In this document: positions 49,737 through 61,455 of the stretch, in pieces | Layout of the letters: each line of letters opens with the position of its first letter | How positions within the stretch are numbered: position 1 is the first letter of the stretch | From: Rotaria sordida | Taxonomy: Eukaryota > Rotifera > Eurotatoria > Philodinida > Philodinidae | Reading direction: 5' to 3' | DNA: 64,000 nucleotides | NCBI GenBank assembly: GCA_905250125.1 | Contig: CAJNOL010000109.1 | Location: 1 to 64,000, forward strand | Program-made: the position numbers and the translations under genes | Notes under the pieces: generated by a model | Told to the model about the DNA's origin: nothing | The model's input: only the letters and a program-made list of their open reading frames with translations | The model's database searches: none

Positions 49737-50362
49737 TTTGATGAAAAAGATATCCATATAAGATCAACTATTATTGATATTTGGTTCAATGCTTTTATCC
49801 AAAATTCTTAGTCTCAATGAAATATAAACAAGCTTTGTTTCATTGATTCACACAGATTCGAACGAAAGAGTCGTTCAAATAAGAATATCCTTTACGTGGT
49901 TTTATCAGAACGCTGCAATGTATATTAATGTGTGATAATCATTTACTACTATGAGATTTTAAAGATTTTATTAAAGTTCTTCAATCTGTATGAAATATGA
50001 AATTGAATAAATCTATGAGAAAATTGTTCTTTCATCAATAGATGCAATTCTACATAAAACAATTGAATTACAACATTATTTACATTAATGTTAGAAAATA
50101 AGTGATACCGAAAAAATCAAAATTAATCATATTTATCGATGAAGCTCATATTCTTTTTCAATAATTAATTGAACTATTTTGACAAGAAATTTGAAATTAT
50201 TATTAAATTTATTCAGTCAGAAAATATTGGTTTTATTTTTTATTTTTGTATACAAAATTCAACTGATATTCCATCATCTATACTTGCTCAATAGAATTTT
50301 TAAAATAATTACAAGATACTTTACAAGTATCAACTGATAAAAGAGAACTCAATTACATGTGA
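49737..50362 (+). pseudogene. Fossil of a bacterial-type HerA/YjgR-like ATPase (DUF853)
   Basis: Fragments in shifting plus-strand frames appear in the order expected for the YjgR/DUF853 branch of HerA-FtsK ATPases: DEKDIHIRSTIID (family: GHPVRTTISE-like), ILSLNEI (family: LLxLNEVQ), DFKDFIKVLQSV (family: LLDFKDLRAMLQYV), YEKIVLSSIDAI (family: YGNxSxASIGAIQR), the Walker B stretch KLIIFIDEAHILF near 50130, then STDIPSSILAQ (family: NPTDIPDSVLGQ) and LQDTLQVSTDKREL (family: VQHALRAFTPKDQ). Many stops and frameshifts separate them, so it is dead. The Walker A part was not found. Homologues I recall are bacterial, so horizontal acquisition followed by decay is likely. Family matches are from memory. 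Confidence 0.72.
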
Positions 50363-51918
50363 AACATTTTTTTTTTATTGAATTATAGATAAATATTTTT
50401 TCAAGAACACATTGAAGAAATGTTCATAGAGAAAAATCAAATGCCTCCAAAAAAAAACAGTTTCTGTTATTTGATATATCTGTATTTCTTAATTATTTTG
50501 AACTACATAAACAAACTTTTAACAAAAGAAAACTCATATAGTCTATTGCAAGAATTATCAGTTTACGACAATATAAAAAACAGTGTCTAGAAAACATATA
50601 TACGACATTAATTATTTTTTGCACTATTTCTGCAAAATATATCACGCCATAGACATAAAACAGAAAAATATAATTCAAAAAGCATTTCTTACAATTGCAA
50701 AATAGCCAAATAATGAGCAACAACAAATTATTCAATTTCTTTTAGTAAATTTAACTTCCAATATACCATTGAGAAGAACACTCGTTAAAGCTACAAATGT
50801 TCTCATTACTTATGTTTGTTCTATTTTCTGGTGATATAAAGAAAAAACAATTTATAGAAACTAGAGAATAATATTTCTCGACGATAATGTAACAAGAATT
50901 TTTTAACCTGTAACACTTTTCATATTTGTTCTAGAAAAAATATATTTCGTACAAAACTTATAATTCATGTATTGTTCTTGTCAAGAAAAAAAAAGAAATA
51001 TTCAATCAGTTTAGAAGTCAGCAATATTGATGTAATCAAGTTTGACATTTATGCAAAGACCTTTGCATCGGATGTTAATTGATAATAAGTTATCATAACT
51101 AGAATCTGTTTTTTCAACAAACGATCGAAAAAGATATTAAATGTCAAAAAATTTTCCTATGAATGAATATTATTATGTCAATAATTTATTAACACATTTG
51201 AGTATTGAGGAGAAACATTAGTTACTTAATGGAAATGGATAACTGACAATGTTTTGTGTATCTTCTTGTTCTTTTATTAGCATACTAATTATTCTCTTTA
51301 GAGTTGTTTGTATAATGTGTACATCTCGGATCACGTACGAATATTCTCAAATCACAGAAGATTTCCATGTCATCAAAATCGACGATTTTATTGCGATTTA
51401 TTAGTCCGATAATCGTGAGATTAATCGCGATTAATCGTCAAAAGTGCGGGAATTTCGACGACACGGGTTGATACATTTGTTGTTCATTCTCAATTAATTT
51501 CAAAATATGTCGAAAGATTGATCGAAAAAATGCATATGAAATTTTATCGCGAAAAATTGTTTTAATTCAACGGTCTAACAGCTAGTCGAAGAATGGTAAA
51601 ACTGATGGTTGAAAAGAAACATTCTCAAAACGTAAGATTAATAGCATTGAGAATGAATTCTCAACTTTAATGAAGAGTATAGGGAAACGAAGTAATGTAC
51701 TTAGGGCATACCAAAAGTAGTGGCGCCGATCCTGTAATATTTTACAGAAGCCTTTAGGAATTTTTTTTTTCTCTATATATTCTGATAGCTCAAGTCAAGC
51801 TCTATAATTCTACGATATTTCTTAAATCTTCAAACAATATATAATATTGGAAACGAAGCAAAAACAATGAGTGATTGACAAAAAAAATTTTTTTTGAACC
51901 AAGTTTATCATGTTTTTA
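50363..51918. other. Intergenic, no supported gene
   Basis: AT-rich sequence downstream of the ATPase fossil. It may include the decayed 3' part of that gene. ATTAATCGCGATTAAT at 51420-51435 is a perfect 16-bp palindrome. The bases next to 51919 are likely the mariner 3' end. Confidence 0.45.
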
Positions 51919-52426
51919 TTACATCAAATGTTCAAAATAATCACCTCGGTTGTTTATACACAAATACATTCGTTGGATCCACTTATCAAAAGTTTTTTTA
52001 TACTCTTCTTTTCTCAATGAATTCATAAATTGGATCACAGCTTCATGCAACGATTCTGAATCATCTTAATCGTCTAGATTTTGTTTGATTGAATCAAACA
52101 ACCAAAAATCGCATGGAGCTAGATCTGGAGAATTAGGTGGATATTGCATTATTGTTAGGCCTTCCAATTGAAGATCATTGACTACACCTTCATGCATATG
52201 TGGTCTTCTATTATCATGATGAAATTTAATTGATTGAATGCCTAAGGAAGGTTGTTACTTCCTAATTTCATCAATAACTGGTCGCAAACAATTATTGATG
52301 TAATATTGATGATCGATTGTTTGTCCACGTTTAATAGAATGAATCAAAACTGGATCAGTTGACTTGAAAAAAATACACAGTAGAGTTTTTGGAGCAAAAT
52401 GACTACGTTGAATCATCGTTGGAGGA
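51919..52426 (-). pseudogene. Mariner transposase C-terminal half, inactivated
   Basis: Reading the minus strand from 52426 gives FAPKTLL, then RGQTIDHQYYINNCLRPVID, KFHHDNRRPHMHEG and PPNSPDLAPCDFWLF, ending in a natural stop at 51919. These are signatures of Tc1/mariner transposases. The spacing from the Asp of HHDN to the Asp of PCDFW is 34 residues, matching D34D mariners. In-frame stops occur inside QNLDD*DDSESL and after DEIRK. The N-terminal half is absent: the frame stops exactly where the foldback element begins. Confidence 0.85.
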
Positions 52427-54296
52427 ACGTAGGTAAAGTTAGCAGCGGATTCGAGTTTTTTGCGAAAATATTTGTCTACAGACTTGTGCCAAAAAAGATG
52501 TTGACTGTGCCAGATAGAGCATCGAATTTACTATAGAATTCATACCTTTCAAAAAAATTTATCGTAACAAAATGGCCAAAAATTAAAAAGAACTACTTTT
52601 CAAACACTGTGTTTAGCGAAAAAACCAGTATTTCGGTCTAATATTCGTTTCAATACCTGTGTCAGTTTCAGAAAACGACTGTGCCAGATAGAACTCGATG
52701 AGATCTGTCGATTGATACCAAATTCAACCTAGTTCATCATCGAAATGGGTCTTCAGTTGTCCCGAGATCAGTTAGCAGCAGATTCGGACTGATATTATGA
52801 GTAAATATTCACACAGAGAGTTGTGCCAATTAAGAAAACACTTGTGCCTGATCGATCTCATCTAGATCTATCGATTGATATCAAATTTAATCTAGTTCAT
52901 CATCAACATGAGTCTCTAGCTCAACAAAAGCCTGTCAGGCAGCAGATTTGAGCTGGTATTATGAGTAAATATTGAGACAGAGAGTTGTGCCAATTAAGAA
53001 AACACTTGTGTCAGATAGTTCTTAATGAAATCTATCGATTGATATCAAACTCAACCTAGTTCATCATCAACATGAGTCTCTAGCTCAACAAAAGCCTGTC
53101 AAGCAGCAGATTCGAGCTGGTATTATGAGTAAATATTCACACAGAGAGTTGTGCCAATTAAGAAAACACTTGTGCGAGATAGTTCTTAATGAGATCTATC
53201 GATTGATATCAAATTTAACCTAGTTCATCATCAACATGAGTCTCTAGTTCAACGAAAGCCGATCAGATAGCAGTTTTACACTCGGATTATGAAAAAATAT
53301 TGAGACAGAGAGTTGTGCCAATTAAGAAAACACTTGTACCAGATCGATCTCATTGAGATCTATCGATCGATATCAAACTCAACCTAGTTCATCATCAACA
53401 TGAGTTTCTAGCTCAACAAAAGCCTGTCAAGCAGCAGATTTGAGCTGGTATTATGAGTAAATATTGAGACAGAGAGTTGTGCCAATTAAGAAAACAGTTG
53501 TGACAGATAGATCTCGATCAGATCAATTGTTTAATACCAAGTCCAACGTAATTTATGTTTGATTAAATAATCGTGTCGAGACTTATACGAACGGGATGAA
53601 CGATGGTGTGAAAAGAGACTTGAATATAATAGTTGGCACCTTGTCAATGAAAATCGGTGCATTAGGACATTGTATGTCACGTTCGGCTTGTTTTTCGGTA
53701 TAATCTAGCCCATGAATATTACAAATTAAATAATTGTTCATGATGTTTAATTTATCAGTTGAAACTAACATTCGAGTGCTAACGTAATCTTGAGTATTTC
53801 TTTTTCATACATTCGTTGTTCACAAGTAAAGGGTGTGGATCCGGCTGTTCAGAAGACAGAACAGGCACACCCATGCTCACCCCACACTGACACCCGCACA
53901 ACTCTCTGTCACAATATTTACTCATAATACCAGCTCAAATCTGCTGCTTGACAGGCTTTTGTTGAGCTAGAGACTCATGTTGATGATGAACTAGGTTGAG
54001 TTTGATATCAATCGATAGATCTCATCGAGTTCTATCTGACACAGTCGTTTTCTGAAACTGACACAGATATTGAAACGAATATTAGGCCGAAATACTGGTT
54101 TTTTCGCTAAAAACAGTGTTTGAAAAGTAGTCCTTTTTAATTTTTGGCCATTTTGTTACGATAAATTTTTTTGAAAGATATGAATTCTATAGTACATTCG
54201 ATGCTCTATCTGGCACAGTTAACATCTTTTTTGGCACAAGTCTGTAGACAAATATTTTCGCAAAAAACTCGAATCTGCTGCTAACTTTACCTACGT
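52427..54296. mobile_element. 1.87-kb foldback element with long TIRs and internal tandem repeats
   Basis: ACGTAGGTAAAGTTAGCAGC at 52427 is mirrored at 54296. The inverted repeats are highly similar for about 350 bp, then pass into copies of a 164-bp unit. The left side has about five units and the right side about one. The centre (about 53545-53900) is unique, with an unrecognised open frame on the minus strand (53583-53771) and G-rich telomere-like words near 53830-53895. Long TIRs built partly of tandem repeats are typical of Foldback/Galileo-type elements, but the superfamily is not proven and no target duplication was seen. Confidence 0.85.
52660..53545. repeat. Tandem array, 164-bp unit, about five copies
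   Basis: The word ACAGAGAGTTGTGCC begins at 52813, 52977, 53141, 53305 and 53469, exactly 164 bp apart each time. Units share GATCTATCGATTGATATCAA and CATCATCAACATGAGTCTC, with scattered substitutions. The constant period without indels suggests recent expansion or homogenisation. Confidence 0.93.
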
Positions 54297-54407
54297 CTAA
54301 TGACATCTGAATCGGTTATTAGAAAAATGAAAACTACAAGTTCGAGAGAGAAACAATTTCATTGTTTAACGAGCTCCCTCTCCTTTTTATTAAAACAAAT
54401 TAAATAA

Positions 54408-54884
54408 TCACTTTAAAACTTGTGCATTATTTAATTTCTTCCGAACAGTTTGTTGGATAGCTTCTTTTTCCCAATCTTCTAATTCTCGTTCTTTAATATT
54501 AAATAAATCATTTGTATTTAATATAGGTTTATAAAAATAAAATGAGCCATCTTCATTGAGTAAAAATCTTGATTTAAATTGAAATGATTTTGAATCTTTA
54601 TAAATATTAAAATACCATTTTTCAAGTTGAATATGTTGTGTATCATTTTCTAATTTATAATTATAACATTGATCACAAACAAGTAGAATAACATTTCTAA
54701 TTTGAATATCTTTTGGATATAATACTAAACCAATTTTTGATCGTTTACATAAACAATTATGAATTGAACAACTAAATAAATTTGATCGAGTCAATGTTTG
54801 TTTATTAATTGAAAGGTTTTCATTATCATTATAATGTAAATTTAAATAAGGTTCTATTCGATGCATTATAGATGATAATATCAT
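54408..54884 (-). CDS. Hypothetical 158-aa protein
   Basis: A single open frame with ATG at 54884. Codon use resembles neighbouring genes and there is no low-complexity bias, which favours a real gene or a terminal exon. A cysteine-rich middle (FSCSIHNCLCKR, LLVCDQCYNYKL) may bind a metal. The C-terminus is a charged helix (KERELEDWEKEAIQQTVRKK). I do not recognise the family. It lies 111 bp beyond the foldback element, so its 3' UTR may be affected by that insertion. Confidence 0.55.
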   Translation of the reverse strand: MILSSIMHRIEPYLNLHYNDNENLSINKQTLTRSNLFSCSIHNCLCKRSKIGLVLYPKDIQIRNVILLVCDQCYNYKLENDTQHIQLEKWYFNIYKDSKSFQFKSRFLLNEDGSFYFYKPILNTNDLFNIKERELEDWEKEAIQQTVRKKLNNAQVLK

Positions 54885-55914
54885 GAATTTATAATTCAAG
54901 TGTTGTTAAGAACTATGAAAAAAATTTCGTGTTAATATTTAGATAAATATGACAAATAACTAACGTGTATTCAAGATACGACTAGGTAATGATATCTATT
55001 TTTTTCGTTATTATGCATTCCTCCAGTGTATAAATATCTATCTAATGACTCAAATCTATGACAAAGCAAACATTACAAAAAAAAAAAAAATGATAATGCA
55101 CATTTTAAGATTAAAATAAACACATTGTAGATTATTGTTTAGATTGAAGATTATGTGAAGTTAATTATCTGTATAATGTAAAAATGTCATGTTTGTTACA
55201 TTGTTTTAGTATATTCAATGTAAATTTTAGACAAAAGTACACACCAAAAATAGTGATGTAAGATAAACAATGATTTAACAAAGTTTTTTTTTTCTTTTCT
55301 ATTGTACTCGATACTTTTATTTTATAGTAACATAGATTCTTTTTTTTTCTTTTTCTTTACTTGTGTATTTAAATCAAGGTAGACGGTATTGACACTTGTC
55401 ATTAAAGATCAATGTTTTTTATTTTAGATTAGTATATTACACCTGTATTGTCAATCAGAAAATATTTTCATGACATCATTGATAAAATTCTTCATGTGGA
55501 AAGAAAAAGAATGTTTAAAATTAGTTTATTGGACTTGACAATATTAACATTTGTTTTTTTATATAATATCAAACAATGATATAGACACAAGAAAGAATTT
55601 CTTAATTTATGTCGTGAATTTTAAATCTTAAATCAAATTCATTTAATTTTAGATTTACTGTTGTATTCAACATAAGAGGAATGTCATTCCGACGATCTAT
55701 CAGTATCAATACTATTATGGTAGATATTATGTGTTAACATTTCCAAAAGTAAAAACTTGGATAAAACATCTCTTAAATTCGAATTCATTTCTAACAAAAT
55801 ATTCTCGTTAGTAGACCTTTTTTTCTTTCTTCATGAAATACAAAACAATCAACACAAATACATATACACATACATATATATATATATAAATATACATTAA
55901 ATAATAATTAACAA
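54885..55914. other. Intergenic between hypothetical gene and ZNF106-like gene
   Basis: AT-rich DNA with poly(T) tracts and a TA run near 55876. No gene seen. It should contain the promoter of the gene at 54884 and the 3' UTR of the gene ending at 55915. Confidence 0.5.
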
Positions 55915-58900
55915 TTATATAATAACTGTTTTTGAACTATAATTTGTTATAAGAGAATCTGATGAAAATCCATATGAATTCGTTGGTGTTGTAGGTGTAG
56001 ATGGTACTGATGACTCTTGTTTTGTTTCTAATATCAGATTATCTGTATGAGCTCTTAAATGATCACTAAATTTTTTTAAAGGTACCCATTTCATACATTG
56101 TTTCCATAGACATCGTTGAATCTTGAAAAAAAGAACCATACATGTTTTGTTTTTTTTTTTATTAAAAATAAAATTCTTCATCATTATATTACCGTAGATG
56201 AATGTTGAACATGGAAAAGACGAGCATGAATAAAAACATCTTCACGACGAGAAAATGGTTGTCGACAAGATGCATACTGATTAAAAAAAGGTTTAAATTA
56301 GAAATATTCATAAGAATCTGGGTTCTCGATTAGGAACAGAGATTTTTACATCTTCATACTAATTTTGGACAGCAACCGGATTTTGAAATATGATTAGCCT
56401 TTCGCGAGCAGAGGGTGAAATAAAAATAAATAGACAATGTCGTTGTGAGATGAATAGGATTCGGACAGCCTACTGACAGATCATCTGTTATAGAAGGAGC
56501 TGATTCATAGTGGATTTCGTCCTTCTCCTATTAAAGTGGAAATTGTCAAGAAATACTTAATAAAAGCTTCAACTCAGACGAATAAGCTAAACCAATACAA
56601 AAACAAAAAAGACGAAAGACGCTGTAAGCAAACTGCTAATCATTACAAAGGAGTATATGTTTCTCTAATACATGCAGCATATAAACTAGACCTTCTTTTC
56701 AAAATTAAAATTATTCCATCTACAGATTTTCATATAGTTATATTAAAATTAATTCCGACAGAAAAGTGAAACTGAGAAAACAAACATTTTGAGGGTGTCG
56801 TATGGGATGCAGGAAGAGTAACATTCGTCTTTATTTTTTTTTCTGCCGTTTAAAACTAAATGTTCTGAAAAATGGTCGGCGTCTACTTTACCTTTATATA
56901 GTACTACTACAAAAATTAGAAAGACTACAGATAATTTATGACCTGATATTCTTTTATTTTTTATACAGCTGAAAACTTTTGTTCTTTTATTATAAATTTC
57001 TCGACTATTTTTCGCATCAATCAATATTCGTAGACTCCTCCTTTCCTCGCGGTCATCACTTCTATCATTCTGGAAATGAAAGCACTTTCAGCTACTCTTT
57101 CCACCTTCTAAAAAATATCGACAATTCTGATTAGAACTTACTTCACATCTGTAGACTTGATTAATATCACATTGTAAAACTTCAATTATACCACTTTCCA
57201 TTCCACAATAGACCTAATTTAAAACAAAAAACAAAAAGAAATAGTTCAAAATCAGAAAAAAACCAATCTTATATTTATTAATACAAGATTATTTTTAAAA
57301 ATCATTGAAATAATCGATTGACTTGTTGATGTTGTTAATTGTTGTATAAGTTCATGTGTTTGTATATTAAATATTTTAATAAGACCATCAAGTGATGATG
57401 CAATTAATAAATGTTGTTGTTGATTCATTGCAATATTTGTTACAGCTTTTCCAAATTCTTTATATTCATATATTATAGTACCATTAAGAAAATTATGCAC
57501 AATAATTTTTTTATCTGCTGAACAACTATATAAGAAATGATGAGTTGAATCAACAATTAATTGACGTGGAGATTTTGTATGACCTCAATTAATTATTATA
57601 AAATTGATATATAATAAATAAATATAAATTCAAATTTATATTCTACCTGTTAATGTTAATCGTCGTTGTTCATTAAGTAAAGAAATAACAACAATAGAAC
57701 CATCAAAAGATGATGCAATCAATAAATGACGACCATCTGGATCACGTGTAGCTGCTACTGCTGATACAACATATGGTGAACATTTAATTGTATGAATAAC
57801 ACACATCTGTTATACGAATAAATAATAGAAAAAGAAAAAAAAAAAAAAGATTGAATAAAGAAAACAAAATAAACGAACTTTTTTTAAAGAAATAAATGCT
57901 ACTTCACCAGAACCTAATCCAACCATTAATATATGAAATTTAACAGCTGTACAATGAACAGGTGCAGCTAATGTTATTTCACCTTTTGGTTCATGTAATG
58001 GATGATCACGATATAATCTTACAGTTTGATCAAATCCGGCAACACATAATATTGTACCACTAAATCTTTTACAATGTGCAACTTGTAATGTTTGTGAACC
58101 ACCATTTGGTGTAAATATTGTTTGATGACGTGGATGTTCATTAAGTGTTTGAATTTGATAAAATCGTACTTGTCCATTTAATGAACATGAATAAAGTAAA
58201 CCACGATACATACGTAAACAAACAATAGGACTTTGATGTTTAGTCATTATAATACCAGCTCGTGGTTGTTGATATTTTGTACGTTGATAAGTTTTACCTA
58301 ATCGACGACGATGCATCATACGCCAAACTTTATAATAATTTATTGGTGGATGATATTGTATTGATGTTATTTTTGTTGATAATAATAAATCATTATTACC
58401 AGGACGACGACGTTTAAGAACATTACCAAGAATTTCATGACCAACACTTGATCGAGCTGTTGTACGAAATAAACCTCCACATGTACCAAGTAAAAAATCA
58501 ATCAATTGTGGACCGGATATAGTAATCAATTCATATGATAAATCATTATCAACTTTCTAATTTAATTTAGAGAAAACAAAAATAAAAAACATAATATATT
58601 CAATATTAACAAAGTCCTATATATGAACATCAATAGTTTGATGAGTAGTCTTACACTAACAAGGAAACATCTTCAACTGTTGGATGCTGTTCGACTTTAT
58701 ATTATGGCTACGAATAGACTTCGATGAGATATAACAACAACATAAAAGGATTCGAGTCTATCGTTTACTGGCAAAGAGTTATTTTTGTTATACCAAAGCA
58801 TTTTGGAAAATATTAAATTTTATCTGTAGATAGAGCTGATAAGCATTAAAAAATTCTTATTATAGAATGATGCCATAGTCCAGTACGCTTGAAAGTTACA

Positions 58901-59388
58901 GTATTGCGAGAACAACACATTCGTTTTCTTTAAAAATTTTAGAAATTTTTAATGACTATCAGTTCTGTAAGGAAAATCATTTTTTTTTTTTTTGAATAAA
59001 TTTCTAATAAATTATTGATTGAGAAATTTTTTGTATATACCTGTTCATCTGATATTCGTTCAAGTTGATCACGTACAAAGAAAACTTTCATTTCAAGTGG
59101 CATTGTTTGTTCAGATGATTTTTGTAAATTAATTGAACGTGAATGATTCATTGTATTTTTTATTGATTTATTAAAAAGTTTTCGTGTCATTTTATCCATA
59201 TCTTTTCGTTCAACAAAATGATGTTGTAATTTTGATTGTTGAGCTATTTGTAAACATAATTGCGAGAGAATATCACGACCACGACGAGATGATAATGAAC
59301 CAAGAAATGTACAACTAATTGAAGATGATGATGCAGTAGTTACACTAGAACGAGTAGTGTTTCCAGCAGTAACTTCCATTTCGGACAT
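55915..59388 (-). CDS. ZNF106: ZNF106-like protein: WD40 repeats plus two C2H2 zinc fingers
   Basis: Exons (minus) 59388-59041, 58556-57879, 57806-57647, 57583-57285, 57213-57142, 56276-56193 and 56121-55915 encode 615 aa; all phases agree. The N-terminal 200 residues are basic and disordered. WD40 repeats follow from about residue 200 to 510 (VCLRMYRGLLYSCSLNGQVR, LCVAGFDQTVRLYRD, LLIASSFDGSIVV, LYSCSADKKIIVHNF, LLIASSLDGLIKIFN). Two C2H2 fingers close the protein: C518/C523/H536/H541 and C551/C556/H568/H572. The order WD40 then DINQVYRCEY and RCLWKQC matches the C-terminus of vertebrate ZNF106, an RNA-binding nuclear protein. The long N-terminal region of the vertebrate protein is absent or upstream. 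The 865-bp intron 56277-57141 holds only unrecognised open frames. Confidence 0.85.
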
Positions 59389-60660
59389 TTTTTCTTTTGG
59401 ATAATTTTAACGATCCAAAAGGTTTTGATTTCTAATTGAAAACTTTTATGTCCAATCTAAAAAATATAATCGTCGATCAAACAAGAAGTTAAACTAGATC
59501 CCGTGTAATATGTAATATGAATCGCTTGTAATCTACCAATGAAACGATGCCGTCTGCCTCGATGATGTTAAACAATTAATATATCGAATTATCAAGAGTT
59601 TTTTTTTTGCATTTTAATCACATTTACAATATTAGTTAGTGTAATTTTAGATGAAATAGTATCGTGTGACAATAAAAGAAAAAGATAATTAAACTGTAGA
59701 AGAGTTATAATAATTTTCGCTCTAAAGATGGCGCACATTTCGCCAAATAATGAATATTACTACTTAGCTGATGCAATAAAATGTAATTCAATTCCTTGAA
59801 CAAACATAAGTAGATAGATTTTGAAATACTTAATCACACTAATCTTATTGTCAAAAGTATCACTATTTTTGAGGATAATCTGATTATTATTGTAGACAAC
59901 AAGTTTTCGATGTTAAAATCAAACTGAAATTGAAAATAAGCAAAATTTTTGCAAACGTATTTGGTAAATACATTAATCTAGGTTGCCTAATTATCAAGTT
60001 TCATATGACTATATCATGCCAAATGTATCTATATAAAACGAGACATTCTTGTCAAGATTATGATCAACAACACATTATGACATTCAATTTAATTTGCCGA
60101 CTACTTATGACTATATCTGGATACTAGAACAGTAAAATGTTAAAAGATTTCATTACCGTATCCTTTGAAAACAACAAAGATGATAAGCATGCTGTTATAA
60201 CTAGGAATGTTCCAGTTCGGGTATGAATAGTTGCAGTTGTGTAGCTGAATGAATGTAGAAAAGATCCACATCCTTCTTAGAAAAAAACCTATCAATATTT
60301 CATAATTAGTTTTATATTTCTGAGTGTTCCTAAGTCGCCAGCATTGAAGAAATTGGCGCCTCAGGAGACTGATTGAAAGGTTTTTGTTAAAGTTGATCGG
60401 ATTTTAAGAGTATATGAAAAATATAACAGAAAACGAATGAATATTCAGAAAAGTAAATCTGGCTGATGGAAAAATAGTATCTTCAATGATCTGAATTGAT
60501 AATAAAATAATGGAATTCTCGTCATTAATGGTAAAAACCAAATGAATCTTTTATCATTATTTCTGCTGTAATCATCTGTCCTACTCTATTACGAATCGAT
60601 TTTTTTTTACTGTACAAACATCATATTTTGTTTTTCTAGTCTGATTTTATAAAAAAATAA
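59389..60660. other. Intergenic upstream of ZNF106-like gene
   Basis: No gene supported; the open frame at 59930-60127 lacks family features. The region should contain the ZNF106-like promoter. No recognisable element found. Confidence 0.5.
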
Positions 60661-60780
60661 ATGTGGAAACCTCGGATTTAAATCCGAGAGTTATGTGTAC
60701 TTCAAAAAGTGAATGAGGCAGATGAGTCATCCTAGAATGTGGAGACATAAAAATTATCCTGGCAAACTTTTTCTATAAAC

Positions 60781-60925
60781 ACTTGATTTCTATTGGCTAC
60801 TGCTCAACCAATAGGATTTGGGGTAAATACAGCTCAGATTTGAACTCTTCGTCTTGATTTACCCTAAGAAAGTCTTTTTTCCTATAACTTGATTGCTATT
60901 GGTTACTGCTCAACCAATGGAATTT
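60781..60925. repeat. 106-bp-spaced duplication with CCAAT palindrome
   Basis: CTTGATTTCTATTGGCTACT followed by GCTCAACCAATAGG at about 60782 recurs as CTTGATTGCTATTGGTTACT plus GCTCAACCAATGG at 60888, 106 bp away. Each copy contains an ATTGG...CCAAT inverted pair. Probably an internal duplication in an interspersed repeat that ends near 61455. Confidence 0.75.
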
Positions 60926-61002
60926 CGAGGCGAATGGAGCACATATTCGAGTTCTCCACCCCAGAAAACCTCGAACTATCATCTGTATGATCGGAAGATA
61001 GA

Positions 61003-61027
61003 GCTCTAATTGTAGATCAATTAGAGC
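61003..61027. repeat. Perfect 10-bp stem hairpin
   Basis: GCTCTAATTG and its complement CAATTAGAGC are separated by TAGAT. It lies between the CCAAT duplication and the GC-rich tail and may belong to the same repeat. Confidence 0.65.
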
Positions 61028-61264
61028 GTGGACAAGAACAAAACCAAATTCCGTTTAATTATCTTTGCAATAGGTGAGTTAGCTTTCTTGTTTCTTTATG
61101 TTTTATATACCATTTTGTAGCTCGTGAAATTCTCTATCGAATGGTATATAATAGTTGGGGTTTTATTTAACTATGATAGGAAAAGTTGTTTACGAAAGCT
61201 GGGATCGGTCGATTTTCGCATAGGAAGCCATAGGGAAAAATGACTATTTTTGCAATAACTCACG

Positions 61265-61455
61265 AATGGCTCGGTCGATCATGCTCATCTTCGAACTCGA
61301 CCGAGATATTGTTAAGACTAAACTGTGTAGAAAATTTCATCGTGATCGGACTCTCCTTTCAAAAGTTATCGTGTTAACGGCCGGACGGCCGGCCGGACGG
61401 CCGGACACACTGACCGATTCTAGAGTGTACTCACTTTTTGAGTACACAACAAAAA
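61265..61455 (+). mobile_element. Interspersed-repeat tail (non-LTR-like), GC-rich
   Basis: The segment runs from GGCTCGGTCGATCATGCTC through AAATTTCATCGTGATCGGAC and a CGGCCGGACGG repeat to the small hairpin GTGTACTCA...TGAGTACAC near 61425. This order is widespread at the 3' ends of dispersed invertebrate repeats. Its GC content stands out sharply. The open frame over it (61266-61460) is not a gene. Superfamily assignment is uncertain. Confidence 0.55.

Noticed and set aside
53583-53771. 62-aa open frame in the foldback centre
   Set aside because: No recognised domain; may be cargo or chance. Reported only within the element description.
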